Shown here one piece after another: positions 37,727 to 46,565 of a stretch of DNA of 64,000 bases. Within the stretch, counting starts at the first letter, position 1; each line of letters opens with the position of its first letter. Location of the stretch: contig NZ_CP144164.1 in assembly GCF_037478005.1 (NCBI RefSeq), positions 3,534,001 through 3,598,000 of the forward strand, written 5' to 3'. A model generated the notes under the pieces. It was not told where the DNA came from. It ran no database searches and saw nothing but the letters and a program-made list of their open reading frames with translations. The DNA is from Alteromonas sp. M12. GTDB lineage: Bacteria; Pseudomonadota; Gammaproteobacteria; Enterobacterales; Alteromonadaceae. A program made the translations under genes and the position numbers.

Positions 37727-38401
37727 ATGAAACAACATGATGCAACACCATTAACTGATTATATTGAATACTCTGTCGACGAGATGCAAAAACGCGCGCA
37801 AGACTTCTACGAAAATATCAAACGCCGTCATAGTGTTCGCCAATTTAGTAATCGTAGCGTACCGCAATCGATTATAGAAAATTGCATAAAAGCAGCAGGC
37901 ACAGCACCAAGTGGTGCCAATCATCAACCTTGGCATTTTGTGGCAATACATTCATCCGAAGTAAAAAAACAAGTTAGAGAGCAAGCCGAGCAGCATGAGC
38001 AAGGATTTTATGCTGGACGTGCAGGTGAAGAATGGCTTGATGCTCTTAAACCTTTGGGAACGGATGCGCAAAAACCCTATTTAGAGCACGCTCCTTGGTT
38101 AATCGCCGTATTTAGTCAGAAAAAAGGCGGTGTGGTGACAGGAGAAAAACACACTAATTATTATGTTCATGAATCTGTAGGTATCGCGACAGGTATGTTA
38201 ATTACCGCTTTGCATCATGCAGGCTTAGTTACCTTAACCCATACACCTAAACCCATGTCATTTTTATCAAAAATTTGCAACCGACCAGACGATGAGCGAC
38301 CTTACATGTTATTAATAGCAGGTTACCCAGACACCGATGCCACTGTGCCTAAACATGCACAGAGCAAAAAAGCGTTATCAGAGATCTGCACATTTTTATA
38401 A
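37727..38401 (+). CDS. Nitroreductase family protein
   Basis: An FMN-dependent oxidoreductase of about 224 residues. The FMN-binding opening RRHSVRQFSNRSVP, then AAGTAPSGANHQPWHFVAI, and the late GIATGMLITALHHAGL and RPDDERPYMLL segments are typical, and close to the iodotyrosine-deiodinase-like branch. The ATG at 37727 is chosen because no ribosome site supports the TTG 22 codons upstream. Substrate is unknown. It is followed closely by creA and divergent from thiolase. Confidence 0.87.
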   Translation: MKQHDATPLTDYIEYSVDEMQKRAQDFYENIKRRHSVRQFSNRSVPQSIIENCIKAAGTAPSGANHQPWHFVAIHSSEVKKQVREQAEQHEQGFYAGRAGEEWLDALKPLGTDAQKPYLEHAPWLIAVFSQKKGGVVTGEKHTNYYVHESVGIATGMLITALHHAGLVTLTHTPKPMSFLSKICNRPDDERPYMLLIAGYPDTDATVPKHAQSKKALSEICTFL

Positions 38402-38436
38402 CGATGCAAATTCAAGTACCTATAAGGACTAACAGA

Positions 38437-38904
38437 ATGAAAAAATTGATTATCGTGCTACTCGCAACAGTGAGTATATCCGCATGTAGTGACAATGAAG
38501 TGGGCGATGTATCTTTAGGTGTATTTACCACAAAAGACATTAAATTAGATGCCTTACAAGATCCCATCGTAACCGGAGTGACTTGTCATATTTCAAGTAT
38601 CGAAGCTAATTTGGATTTATCGGATCCCTCCGATAGTTCAATTGCTTGCCGTCAAACCGGAGAGATTACCGCGCAGATGATTAATCAAATTGATAAGTCT
38701 GATTCCGGTGAAGTGGTGTTTAAAAAATCGAAAAGCATCTTTTTCAAAAATATGAAAGTGAGACGGATTTTTGACCCAAAATCACAAACCCTGATGTATC
38801 TTTCATATTCAACTAAAGAAACCTCTGGCAGTTATAAACACAGTTTGTCTACGGTGCCTTTGTGGGGCACCGCAGCCTATCCTAAAAAACTAACTGTTAA
38901 CTAA
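38437..38904 (+). CDS. creA: CreA family lipoprotein
   Basis: A 155-residue CreA-like protein of unknown function. Its N-terminus MKKLIIVLLATVSISAC is a lipoprotein signal. The body aligns with E. coli CreA: VTCHISSIEANLDL, SSIACRQTGEI, GEVVFKKSKSIFFKNMKVRR and a tail ending SLSTVPLWG. AAGGA eight bases before the ATG fixes the start. It lies just downstream of the nitroreductase gene and is probably co-transcribed. Confidence 0.88.
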   Translation: MKKLIIVLLATVSISACSDNEVGDVSLGVFTTKDIKLDALQDPIVTGVTCHISSIEANLDLSDPSDSSIACRQTGEITAQMINQIDKSDSGEVVFKKSKSIFFKNMKVRRIFDPKSQTLMYLSYSTKETSGSYKHSLSTVPLWGTAAYPKKLTVN

Positions 38905-38939
38905 CAAACAAATATCAACGTTCAGTTAGTTAAGGTTAT

Positions 38940-38974
38940 CCCCCCAATTATTGAATAGCTCAATGATTGGGGGG
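38940..38974. terminator. Hairpin between convergent creA and kinase operon
   Basis: CCCCCCAAT pairs with ATTGGGGGG, with an inner TTGA/TCAA pairing. It lies in the gap between the convergent creA and kinase gene ends, so it may stop transcription from both sides. The T tract after it is poor, which lowers confidence. Confidence 0.45.
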
Positions 38975-39011
38975 TCACGTCATTGAGCTTTTGTCTTAAC
39001 TCAGTGAAATG

Positions 39012-41315
39012 CTAATTCATCATCACAGAAATTAGGGTTTTCACACTCAATACAAACAGTACCCAAGCTAAGATTCGCCAAAAAATGCCAGCCTTAGTGT
39101 ATGTTTTGTTGTCTGTTGACTTTTCAGCGACTTGTTCGGTTGTGTGACTATTTGCTGATTTTGTACTTTGAGACTGGATGGTTTGTAAATTTACATGATT
39201 TTCGCTGCTCAAACGCAGTGGTTTCCCGTCTAAGCTTTTCACCTTCATCAAAATGTCGCTACCTTGGCAATACACAGACACTTCAATTTTGGGAATCCCC
39301 TTTGTGGCTGGCGAAATATCGCTGATATCAAAGGTGCCTAAGAACACAGATTTACTCAGTTTGCTGCTATTTCCCCGGTATAGATTAAGAGAAATAAGCT
39401 GCTGATTATCTTCTGAGGTAGAAAAAGTCTGCGATACAGGATTAGCTAAATTAGTGCCTGTAGTTACCAGAGGAGTCAAGGTGCTTCCCAAGGTTTCTAT
39501 ACCAATATTTTGTTGGGCGATCCCGTTACTAATCGCTGGACTATTCTTTTCTAGTACGATAACAACTGCACCATCTTCGGTAACTGTCGTTTCGGTAGTT
39601 CCCGTGTCTGATGGCTCTAAGCTGAGGAAGAGGCTACCACGCAGCCGCGTTTCAGCGCCGAATGGCAGTCCGATTCCATTTAAGCGAATAGCTTGTCCGT
39701 TTTTATACCCCTCAGGGACTTTTAATTTAAACTGTCGATCAAGGGCGGTAAAAGGTATTTGATTGCCGGCGATGAGTTGATCCTCAGACACCCTAATAGA
39801 GGCATGCAAATCTTGCCCTTGAATAGTAAATACCGAGTGAGGCTGGATCGCTATTACGATATATAAATCACCAGCGGTTCCAGCAAAGCTGGTCACATTG
39901 CCTTCACCCTTTAAACGAATGCGATCGGCGGTCATCACGCCTTGCGGAATTTTGACTCGCAATGCTTGATTCTGGGCGACTAAGCCTTTTCCTTTACAGA
40001 CCGAACAAGAGGAGTTAACAGCTCCTTTGGCAACACAGGTTTGGCAAGATACGATTTTACTGAAATTGATATCTACGGTATTTTCCTGAACGGAATCTTC
40101 CAACGTGTACGCTAAAGTATGATTAATATCTTTGCCAGCAAGATCGCCGGCACCTTCATCACCTTGAGCTGTGTGCTTAGTTGAACGTCGTTTTGGGTCG
40201 TCCTGACCAGCGATTTCAAGCTTCCAGCCATTACGCGTCGCCTCTGCCACTACGTATTTACGCACGGCCGATTCGTCGGCGCCTAAGCTGATGCCTTTAC
40301 TAACCAACATAGCCATTTCTGTCTCACTAACCACACCATCAGAACCAGCTAATTCAAGCATATCATCCAATAATGAAAGCGGGTTTTGCTGCTGTGCCGC
40401 TTCACTTCCATCAATTTCAACACTGGCTAACAAACGCGCCTTAACTTCTAACATTGTTTGCGGACGTTCTAAGGGCTTAAATTTCAAACAGTCATCAATT
40501 AGGGTTAACAACTGAGTTGAATAGCCTAAATCGGTAAAACTGGTTGCAGATTTCAACGGATCTTCTCGGCCACTCACTATGGCCAATATGCGACTTTCAG
40601 CTTTGATACCTGCGGTACCCGAAACGATACGATACATTAGTGCACCAAAAGCATGAATATCCACTGTGGGCTTAGCTTCACCAGTGCCTTCAATCTGCTC
40701 CATAGGTGCATAAAAGTCTGAGTAAGGAGCTTGCGACTGAGATGCCAACGCAAAATTCTGTTTGGCCGCGCCAAAATCAATTAACACAGGTGAACCATCG
40801 GAACGACGGATAAACACATTCGCAGGTTTAATGTCGCGATGTAATACACCTTGCTGATGTACATAAGCTAAACCATCGGCCATAGGTAATAAAAAATGCA
40901 GCAATTGCTCTTGTGAATACCGTTGACCTTGGGCTTCCAAACTGGAGATCAATTCATCTAGCGCTAACCCGTCTTCAAAATCCATCACCAAATAAGCAGT
41001 CCCATTGGCGGTAAACAGATCTCGACAACGCACAACATTTTGGTGCCGCAGCTTCACTAATGTGCGACCCTCTTCCATAAATCGACGCAAACAATCACTG
41101 TAGACATCTTGTTTCGAAGTCCCATGGGGCACCACTGTTGTGCCCTGCCGACTTGCAAGTTCTACCGGTAAAAACTCTTTAATGACCACTTCTTCATTTA
41201 AATGGGCATGATGAGCTTTATACACCACGCCAAACCCACCTTGGCCAAGTACCGACTCAATAACATAGTGATTTAACGGGGTGCCTTGAGGCAGCGCTAA
41301 AATATTCTCATCCAT
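39012..41315 (-). CDS. Ser/Thr kinase fused to TerB-like, DnaJ-like and DnaK substrate-binding-like domains
   Basis: A 767-residue fusion ending in a membrane tail. Kinase: residues about 17-297, with loop GQGGFGVVYKA, Lys46 in VVIKEFLP, HRDIKPAN (Asp161) and DFGAAK (Asp180), so it looks active. A TerB-like helical segment follows (314-367, LAGSDGVVSETEM), shared with the next two kinases. Residues 424-440 hold two zinc-finger half sites, CQTC and CSVC, then a DnaJ C-terminal-type region (KIPQGVMTADRIRLKGEG). About 601-700 resembles the DnaK substrate-binding beta domain: GIETLGSTLTPLV, QTFSTSEDNQQLISLNLYRG and LGTFDISDISPATKGIPKIE. One helix lies at 744-764. No J-domain HPD or DnaK ATPase is present. 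It appears to be last in the kinase operon. ATG 41315 is preferred to TTG 41318. Confidence 0.88.
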   Translation of the reverse strand: MDENILALPQGTPLNHYVIESVLGQGGFGVVYKAHHAHLNEEVVIKEFLPVELASRQGTTVVPHGTSKQDVYSDCLRRFMEEGRTLVKLRHQNVVRCRDLFTANGTAYLVMDFEDGLALDELISSLEAQGQRYSQEQLLHFLLPMADGLAYVHQQGVLHRDIKPANVFIRRSDGSPVLIDFGAAKQNFALASQSQAPYSDFYAPMEQIEGTGEAKPTVDIHAFGALMYRIVSGTAGIKAESRILAIVSGREDPLKSATSFTDLGYSTQLLTLIDDCLKFKPLERPQTMLEVKARLLASVEIDGSEAAQQQNPLSLLDDMLELAGSDGVVSETEMAMLVSKGISLGADESAVRKYVVAEATRNGWKLEIAGQDDPKRRSTKHTAQGDEGAGDLAGKDINHTLAYTLEDSVQENTVDINFSKIVSCQTCVAKGAVNSSCSVCKGKGLVAQNQALRVKIPQGVMTADRIRLKGEGNVTSFAGTAGDLYIVIAIQPHSVFTIQGQDLHASIRVSEDQLIAGNQIPFTALDRQFKLKVPEGYKNGQAIRLNGIGLPFGAETRLRGSLFLSLEPSDTGTTETTVTEDGAVVIVLEKNSPAISNGIAQQNIGIETLGSTLTPLVTTGTNLANPVSQTFSTSEDNQQLISLNLYRGNSSKLSKSVFLGTFDISDISPATKGIPKIEVSVYCQGSDILMKVKSLDGKPLRLSSENHVNLQTIQSQSTKSANSHTTEQVAEKSTDNKTYTKAGIFWRILAWVLFVLSVKTLISVMMN

Positions 41316-41375
41316 CAATTATTACACCTTAACGTTCCCGTTTTTCATTATATATTCCTGTTCGCGCAATAGTGT

Positions 41376-41649
41376 TCACCATGAAATTCCTCTGCCGCTT
41401 AAGGCATCTTTTGCGGAGGAATTTCCAGCTCGCGCCGCTTTTTTATGCCATTCCACGGCTTTATTGTAGATAGCTACTCATTTTACTGGAACATGCAAAA
41501 GGCAAGGACTCTTTAATCACCACCATTTGGCGCAGCAAAGCATGCTGTGCTTTGTACACAACGCCAAAACCACCCTGTCCCAACACAGATTCAAGCACAT
41601 AATGATTACGCTCTGTGCCTGTAGGTAAAGCAAATACATGATCAGTCAT
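41376..41649 (-). pseudogene. Remnant of a fifth Sel1-type Ser/Thr kinase (large internal deletion)
   Basis: The first 50 codons match the kinases on either side (FALPTGTERNHYVLESVLGQ, then GGFGVVYKAQHA and VVIKE), but the frame then ends. In another frame the DNA continues as AIYNKAVEWHKKAARAGNSS and ends GISW, aligning with the last Sel1 repeat and the final Trp of the neighbouring kinases (YTW, LTW). Some 700 residues between are missing. The piece is therefore the two ends of a full kinase gene joined by deletion. The first 62 codons could still be translated. Confidence 0.87.
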
Positions 41650-41705
41650 TTAGCTATAAACAGCCCTTGAAATTCTTACTATTTTTAATATTCAACATAA
41701 TGGCT

Positions 41706-44165
41706 TTACCAAGTATATCCCTTGTCGGTTAACCTTTTTTGGGAATCCTCGTGGCCTTGCTTGGCTGCTTTTTTATACCATTCGATAGCTGTTGATAACG
41801 AGGTATCCACACCGCGACCAAACTCATAACAAAGACCTAAATCGTACTGTCCCCATTGATTGCCTTGTTCAGCTGCCTTGCGATACCAATAAACAGCATC
41901 GGTTTTTGAAACAGAGACGCCATGCCCCCGCTCATATTGCAAACCTAAACTAACTTGTGCGCTGGAATACCCTAGGTCTGCTGCTTTTCGATACCATTTA
42001 ATCGCCTCAGTATGGGACTGTGTTACCCCTTCTCCATCTCGATACAGATTACCTAGGTTATGCTGTGCACTTGCATGATCTTGCTCCGCTGATTTACGAA
42101 ACCAATAGAGTGCATTGGAGTAAGATTGCTTCACTCCATCCCCATCTCTGTATAATATTCCAAGGTTATTCTGTCCGTATTTACTGCCTAAATCAGCGGC
42201 TTTTGCGTACCATTTTGCAGCCTCAGTTAAAGACTTAGCAACGCCATAGCCGTTTTCATACATATAACCTAGGTTATTCGCAGAATTTGCGTGATCTTGG
42301 TCGGCCGATCGTTGATACCAATACACAGATTGCTCGTACGAAACAGGAATATCAGAGTCATTACCGGTGCGATAATTGTTACCTAATTCAAATTGCTTCT
42401 CAGCATCTGAGGGGTTCAATCCTTCATTTGTCAATTTCCGTAGAGCTGCTTCAGCCAAAGAACGATAAATTCCAGATGGGTATGTGTTTAGATATCCATC
42501 ATAATCCATCGCTGTATTAGCTTCTTTAGCCTTGTTCCAAGCGGTTTTATCGGCCGATTCGCTTTGACGTTGTTTCGCGAGTCTTTCGAATTGGTCGATG
42601 CGATTTTGAGCTGATGTGCGGTAGCGTCCTTCAGTTTGCACATCAAGATAGTGTTGATAGGAGGAACGGGAGTTTAGTTTTACCGCTGCCGACCATGCTT
42701 GATCATCCTCTTCCTTTTTCTGCTGTTCGGCTTGTTGTTTTGCTAATATTTCAGCTTGCTGCTGTCTTTGATTATCGAGCTCACGTTGTTTTTGCTTTAG
42801 ATAACGCTCTTGTTTAGCTAATTCTTGCTGCTTTTCTTGATAAAGTGAATAGCCATAGAAACTGCCACCTGAAACCAGAGCAAGTACAACAATTAAAGCC
42901 AACCATTTTAATCCACCAGAAGATTCCACTTTTTCGTTAGCTGGCCAAACGGGCTCTGGTTTTGAAGTCGGCTTGGAAGGGGTAGCAGCAGGCGGTGGAG
43001 GTGTTGGCAAGGGTGTGGGAACTGGAGTGGCAGACGGTTGTTCCGTTACAGTTTGCTCAACCCCATTGGCAAATCGCCAACCGTGTTGTGTCGCTTTAGA
43101 GACCACATATTGTTGCGCCTCGACAGGATCAATGGTCAACATAACAGCCTTATCCAAAATCAGTTTCATTTCAGCTTCACTGATCTCACCATCGCTACCT
43201 GCAAGCGCAATTAAATCATCTAATTTTGCAAGTAAAGTCAATGACTGGCCGCTATCGTCTTCGCTGTTATTAGCGCTTTTCAGTAATCGGTCTTTCACTT
43301 CTTGCATAGTTTGCGGACGATCATTTGCCTTAAACTGCAAACAATCGTCTACAAGTTTGAGCAATGATTGACTAAACTCGCCTTTTTGCAGCTCAATTGC
43401 AGGAATTAATGGATCGGGTTTTCCCATGGCAAACGCTAAAGTTCGACTTTCCGCTTTAGTTCCCTTTTCTCCCGTTACAATACGATAAATCAAGGCGCCA
43501 AACGCATGGATGTCGATAGTAGGTTTGGCCTCACCACCACCTTCAATTTGCTCCATAGGTGCATAAAATTCTGTATATGGAGCTTGCGATTGCGAAGCTA
43601 AAGCAAAGTTTTGTTTAGCTGCACCGAAATCGATAAGAACTGGTGAACCGTCACTACGACGGATAAAAATGTTGGCAGGCTTAATATCGCGATGCAACAC
43701 ACCTTGGCTGTGGATATAAGCCAGCCCATCAGCCAACGGTAGCAAAAAATGCATCAATTGTTCTTGCGAATAATGCTGACCTTGCGACTCTAAGCTGCTA
43801 ATAAGTTCATCTAGCGCTAATCCATCTTCAAAATCCATAACGAGATAAGCGGTACCATTGGAGGTAAACAAATCACGGCAACGCACAACATTAGGATGAC
43901 GCAGTTTTACCAAAGTACGTCCCTCTTCCATGAAACGTCTTAAGCAATCTCCATATACATCTTGTTTCGAAGTGCCATGGGGCGTCACAGTTTCCCCTTG
44001 GCGACTAGCTAGCTCAACAGGCAGAAATTCTTTAATCACAACTTGCTCGTTTAAATGGGCGTGGTGAGCTTTATACACCACACCAAATCCACCTTGACCA
44101 AGCACTGATTCAATAACATAGTGATTAATTTCAGTTCCAATAGGTAGCGCTAGTATATTTTCCAT
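41706..44165 (-). CDS. Transmembrane Ser/Thr kinase with periplasmic Sel1 repeats
   Basis: An 819-residue receptor-like kinase. Residues 15-296 form the kinase with Lys45, HRDIKPAN (Asp160) and DFGAAK (Asp179). A TerB-like segment is at 312-365 (LAGSDGEISEAEM). A Pro/Thr linker (376-408) leads to one membrane helix (419-440), then a Gln/Lys-rich coiled coil (442-488). Two AW-X2-A-type short repeats follow (AWSAAVKLNSRSSYQHYL, AWNKAKEANTAMDYDGYL), and about six Sel1 repeats occupy 590-815. Topology puts the Sel1 repeats in the periplasm, where they may sense a protein or cell-wall ligand. Strong identity with the next kinase indicates tandem duplication. Confidence 0.9.
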   Translation of the reverse strand: MENILALPIGTEINHYVIESVLGQGGFGVVYKAHHAHLNEQVVIKEFLPVELASRQGETVTPHGTSKQDVYGDCLRRFMEEGRTLVKLRHPNVVRCRDLFTSNGTAYLVMDFEDGLALDELISSLESQGQHYSQEQLMHFLLPLADGLAYIHSQGVLHRDIKPANIFIRRSDGSPVLIDFGAAKQNFALASQSQAPYTEFYAPMEQIEGGGEAKPTIDIHAFGALIYRIVTGEKGTKAESRTLAFAMGKPDPLIPAIELQKGEFSQSLLKLVDDCLQFKANDRPQTMQEVKDRLLKSANNSEDDSGQSLTLLAKLDDLIALAGSDGEISEAEMKLILDKAVMLTIDPVEAQQYVVSKATQHGWRFANGVEQTVTEQPSATPVPTPLPTPPPPAATPSKPTSKPEPVWPANEKVESSGGLKWLALIVVLALVSGGSFYGYSLYQEKQQELAKQERYLKQKQRELDNQRQQQAEILAKQQAEQQKKEEDDQAWSAAVKLNSRSSYQHYLDVQTEGRYRTSAQNRIDQFERLAKQRQSESADKTAWNKAKEANTAMDYDGYLNTYPSGIYRSLAEAALRKLTNEGLNPSDAEKQFELGNNYRTGNDSDIPVSYEQSVYWYQRSADQDHANSANNLGYMYENGYGVAKSLTEAAKWYAKAADLGSKYGQNNLGILYRDGDGVKQSYSNALYWFRKSAEQDHASAQHNLGNLYRDGEGVTQSHTEAIKWYRKAADLGYSSAQVSLGLQYERGHGVSVSKTDAVYWYRKAAEQGNQWGQYDLGLCYEFGRGVDTSLSTAIEWYKKAAKQGHEDSQKRLTDKGYTW

Positions 44166-44220
44166 TTCAACACTCTTTTTCTAATTATTATTGCATTCAC
44201 AACTAATTATTTCTGCCGCG

Positions 44221-46518
44221 TTACCAAGTTAGATTTCTGTTTTCTAACTCTTTTTGGGCTTTTTCATACCCTTGTTTGGCCGATAATCGATACCATTTTA
44301 TCGCTTCAGATTCGGATTGAGGGACAGCATCACCATTTTCATACATGATCGCCACATTGTACTGCCCGACTCTGTTATTTTGATCCGCTGCCAATCGATA
44401 ATATTTTAACGCTTCAGAATAAGATTGGGTTACACCATGGCCTTTGTAATATTGGTAACCATAGCTAACGTATGCAGAAGCTAATTCTTTTTCGACCGCT
44501 TTTTTGAACCATTTGTTAGCTTCTTGATGTGACTGAGTTACCCCAATACCATCTCTATACATTGCCCCTAAATTATTTGCCCCATAGGCATTCCCAAGCT
44601 CAGCACTTTTACGGAAAAACTTTACTGCTTCAGAATAAGACTGCTCAACACCTTGGCCTAACTTATACAGAAGCCCAGCATTATTCATCGCCCCAGTTTC
44701 GCCCTGATCCGCAGCTTTTTTATACCAGTATAATGCTTGTTCGTAAGACTGTTGGCGACCATCTTTACCGTAATCAAAGTTATAACCTAGGATAAATTGT
44801 TCATTAGAATCAGTAGGGTTCAATCCTTGCTTGGTTAATTCAGCTAAGGCATCTAATGCTTCTTGTCGATGGATTCGAATGGACCCTTTATCTAAATAAC
44901 CTTGATAATGTAATGCAGAGTTGCCTTTTTTCGCTATCGCCCAGTCAGCTTCATCGCTTTTGATTCGAGCTTGCTGCTGTTCCTGTATGATTTTCAATTC
45001 GGCAATGGCGCTATTTGCGGCATTGCGATATTGACCAAATTGCTGGGTATCAAGATAGACCTGATAAGCCGCCGCGGTGTTGCTTGATTTCGCTTTGGCC
45101 CAAGCATTTTCATCTTCTGCCTTAAGCTTTAATGCAAGGCTTTCTTTTTGTTGTTGGTAGGACGCTGCTAATCGATTTCGTTCTTGTTCCTGTTGATAAT
45201 CCACAATCGCTGGCAGAGCTACTAAAATGCCTACAAATACAAGACTCGCTAGAAGCTTGGCCTTAAAAGAGGATGTTTTTTTAGCTTTATTCTGCTCCTC
45301 TTGAAGAGCAACTTTGTTGGTTTTTTCAGGCTTTTTCTTGAACGGAGGCTCTGGCTTATCAGCGCTGCTTGTTGACGGTCTGCTGTCCTTCTCAGGAGCA
45401 TTAGTCGTGCTACCGTCTATTTTCCAATGATTTGCTGCGGCTTTGGTTAATATATAACCTTTAGCTGCTTCGGCATCAATATTCAGTGTTTTAGCTTTAC
45501 TCAGAATTAATCGCATTGCACTTTCCGAGATAATGCCATCACTACCGGCCATATCGATTAAATCATTGAGTAAATGAAACGGCTGAGGAGCAGGATCCGA
45601 GATAACCTCAATAAATGGCTCAGCAATAAGCTGTAACCTTTGTTTTACCTCAGCCATTGTCTGAGGCCGATCTTCGGCCTTAAACTTTAAACAATCATCA
45701 ATCAGAGTTAGAAAAGATTCAGAATAATCCGCTTTGGCCAAACTCGCGGCTGGGGCAAGAGGATCATCTTTGCCTATCACCATGGCCAGCGCACGACTCT
45801 CGGCCTTAACCCCAACAGTGCCGGTTACGATACGATACATAAGTGCACCAAACGCATAAATATCAATGGTTGCTTTGGCTTCTCCACCACCTTCAATTTG
45901 TTCCATTGGCGCATAAAACTCAGTATAAGGAGCCTGTGATTGAGATGCTAAAGCGAAATTCTGTTTCGCTGCGCCAAAGTCAATAAGTACAGGTAAACCT
46001 GTGCTGCGACGAATGAAAATATTAGCGGGCTTAATATCACGATGTAATACTCCTTGGCTGTGGATGTATGCTAATCCATCAGCTAGAGGTATTAAAAAAT
46101 GCATCAACTGTTGTTCGGAATAATGCTGTCCTTGGGACTCTAGGCTACTAATAAGTTCATCTAAGGCTAAACCATCTTCGAAATCCATCACCAAGTAAGC
46201 CGTGCCGTTGGCGGTGAAAAGATCCCTACAACGGACAACATTTTTGTGCTTAAGTCGAACTAAAGTGGAACCTTCTCGCATAAAACGATTTAAGCAATCA
46301 GCATACAGGTCATGTTTAGAAGAACTATGGGGAGACACAGTTTGACCTTGACGACTCGCTAACTCGACCGGTAAAAACTCTTTAATTACCGCTTCGTCAT
46401 TTAGGTGAGCATGGTGCGCTTTGTATACCACACCAAAACCGCCTTGGCCTAAAACAGATTCAATAATGTAATGATTTAGCTTTGTACCTTGCGGCAATGC
46501 TAATATATTTTCATCCAC
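44221..46518 (-). CDS. Transmembrane Ser/Thr kinase with periplasmic Sel1 repeats
   Basis: A 765-residue paralogue of the neighbouring Sel1 kinase with the same order: kinase (about 15-297; HRDIKPAN, DFGAAK), TerB-like segment (315-368, MAGSDGIISESAM), charged linker, one helix (421-440), coiled coil and five or six Sel1 repeats (577-760). It begins with GTG behind a run of G suitable as ribosome site. The kinase half is far more alike between the paralogues than the sensor half, suggesting that sensing diverged while the targets stayed shared. Confidence 0.9.
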   Translation of the reverse strand: MDENILALPQGTKLNHYIIESVLGQGGFGVVYKAHHAHLNDEAVIKEFLPVELASRQGQTVSPHSSSKHDLYADCLNRFMREGSTLVRLKHKNVVRCRDLFTANGTAYLVMDFEDGLALDELISSLESQGQHYSEQQLMHFLIPLADGLAYIHSQGVLHRDIKPANIFIRRSTGLPVLIDFGAAKQNFALASQSQAPYTEFYAPMEQIEGGGEAKATIDIYAFGALMYRIVTGTVGVKAESRALAMVIGKDDPLAPAASLAKADYSESFLTLIDDCLKFKAEDRPQTMAEVKQRLQLIAEPFIEVISDPAPQPFHLLNDLIDMAGSDGIISESAMRLILSKAKTLNIDAEAAKGYILTKAAANHWKIDGSTTNAPEKDSRPSTSSADKPEPPFKKKPEKTNKVALQEEQNKAKKTSSFKAKLLASLVFVGILVALPAIVDYQQEQERNRLAASYQQQKESLALKLKAEDENAWAKAKSSNTAAAYQVYLDTQQFGQYRNAANSAIAELKIIQEQQQARIKSDEADWAIAKKGNSALHYQGYLDKGSIRIHRQEALDALAELTKQGLNPTDSNEQFILGYNFDYGKDGRQQSYEQALYWYKKAADQGETGAMNNAGLLYKLGQGVEQSYSEAVKFFRKSAELGNAYGANNLGAMYRDGIGVTQSHQEANKWFKKAVEKELASAYVSYGYQYYKGHGVTQSYSEALKYYRLAADQNNRVGQYNVAIMYENGDAVPQSESEAIKWYRLSAKQGYEKAQKELENRNLTW

Positions 46519-46565
46519 TATGTTTCCCCCCTAATGCCTTAACTTATCGATAATTTAAAAAATGA

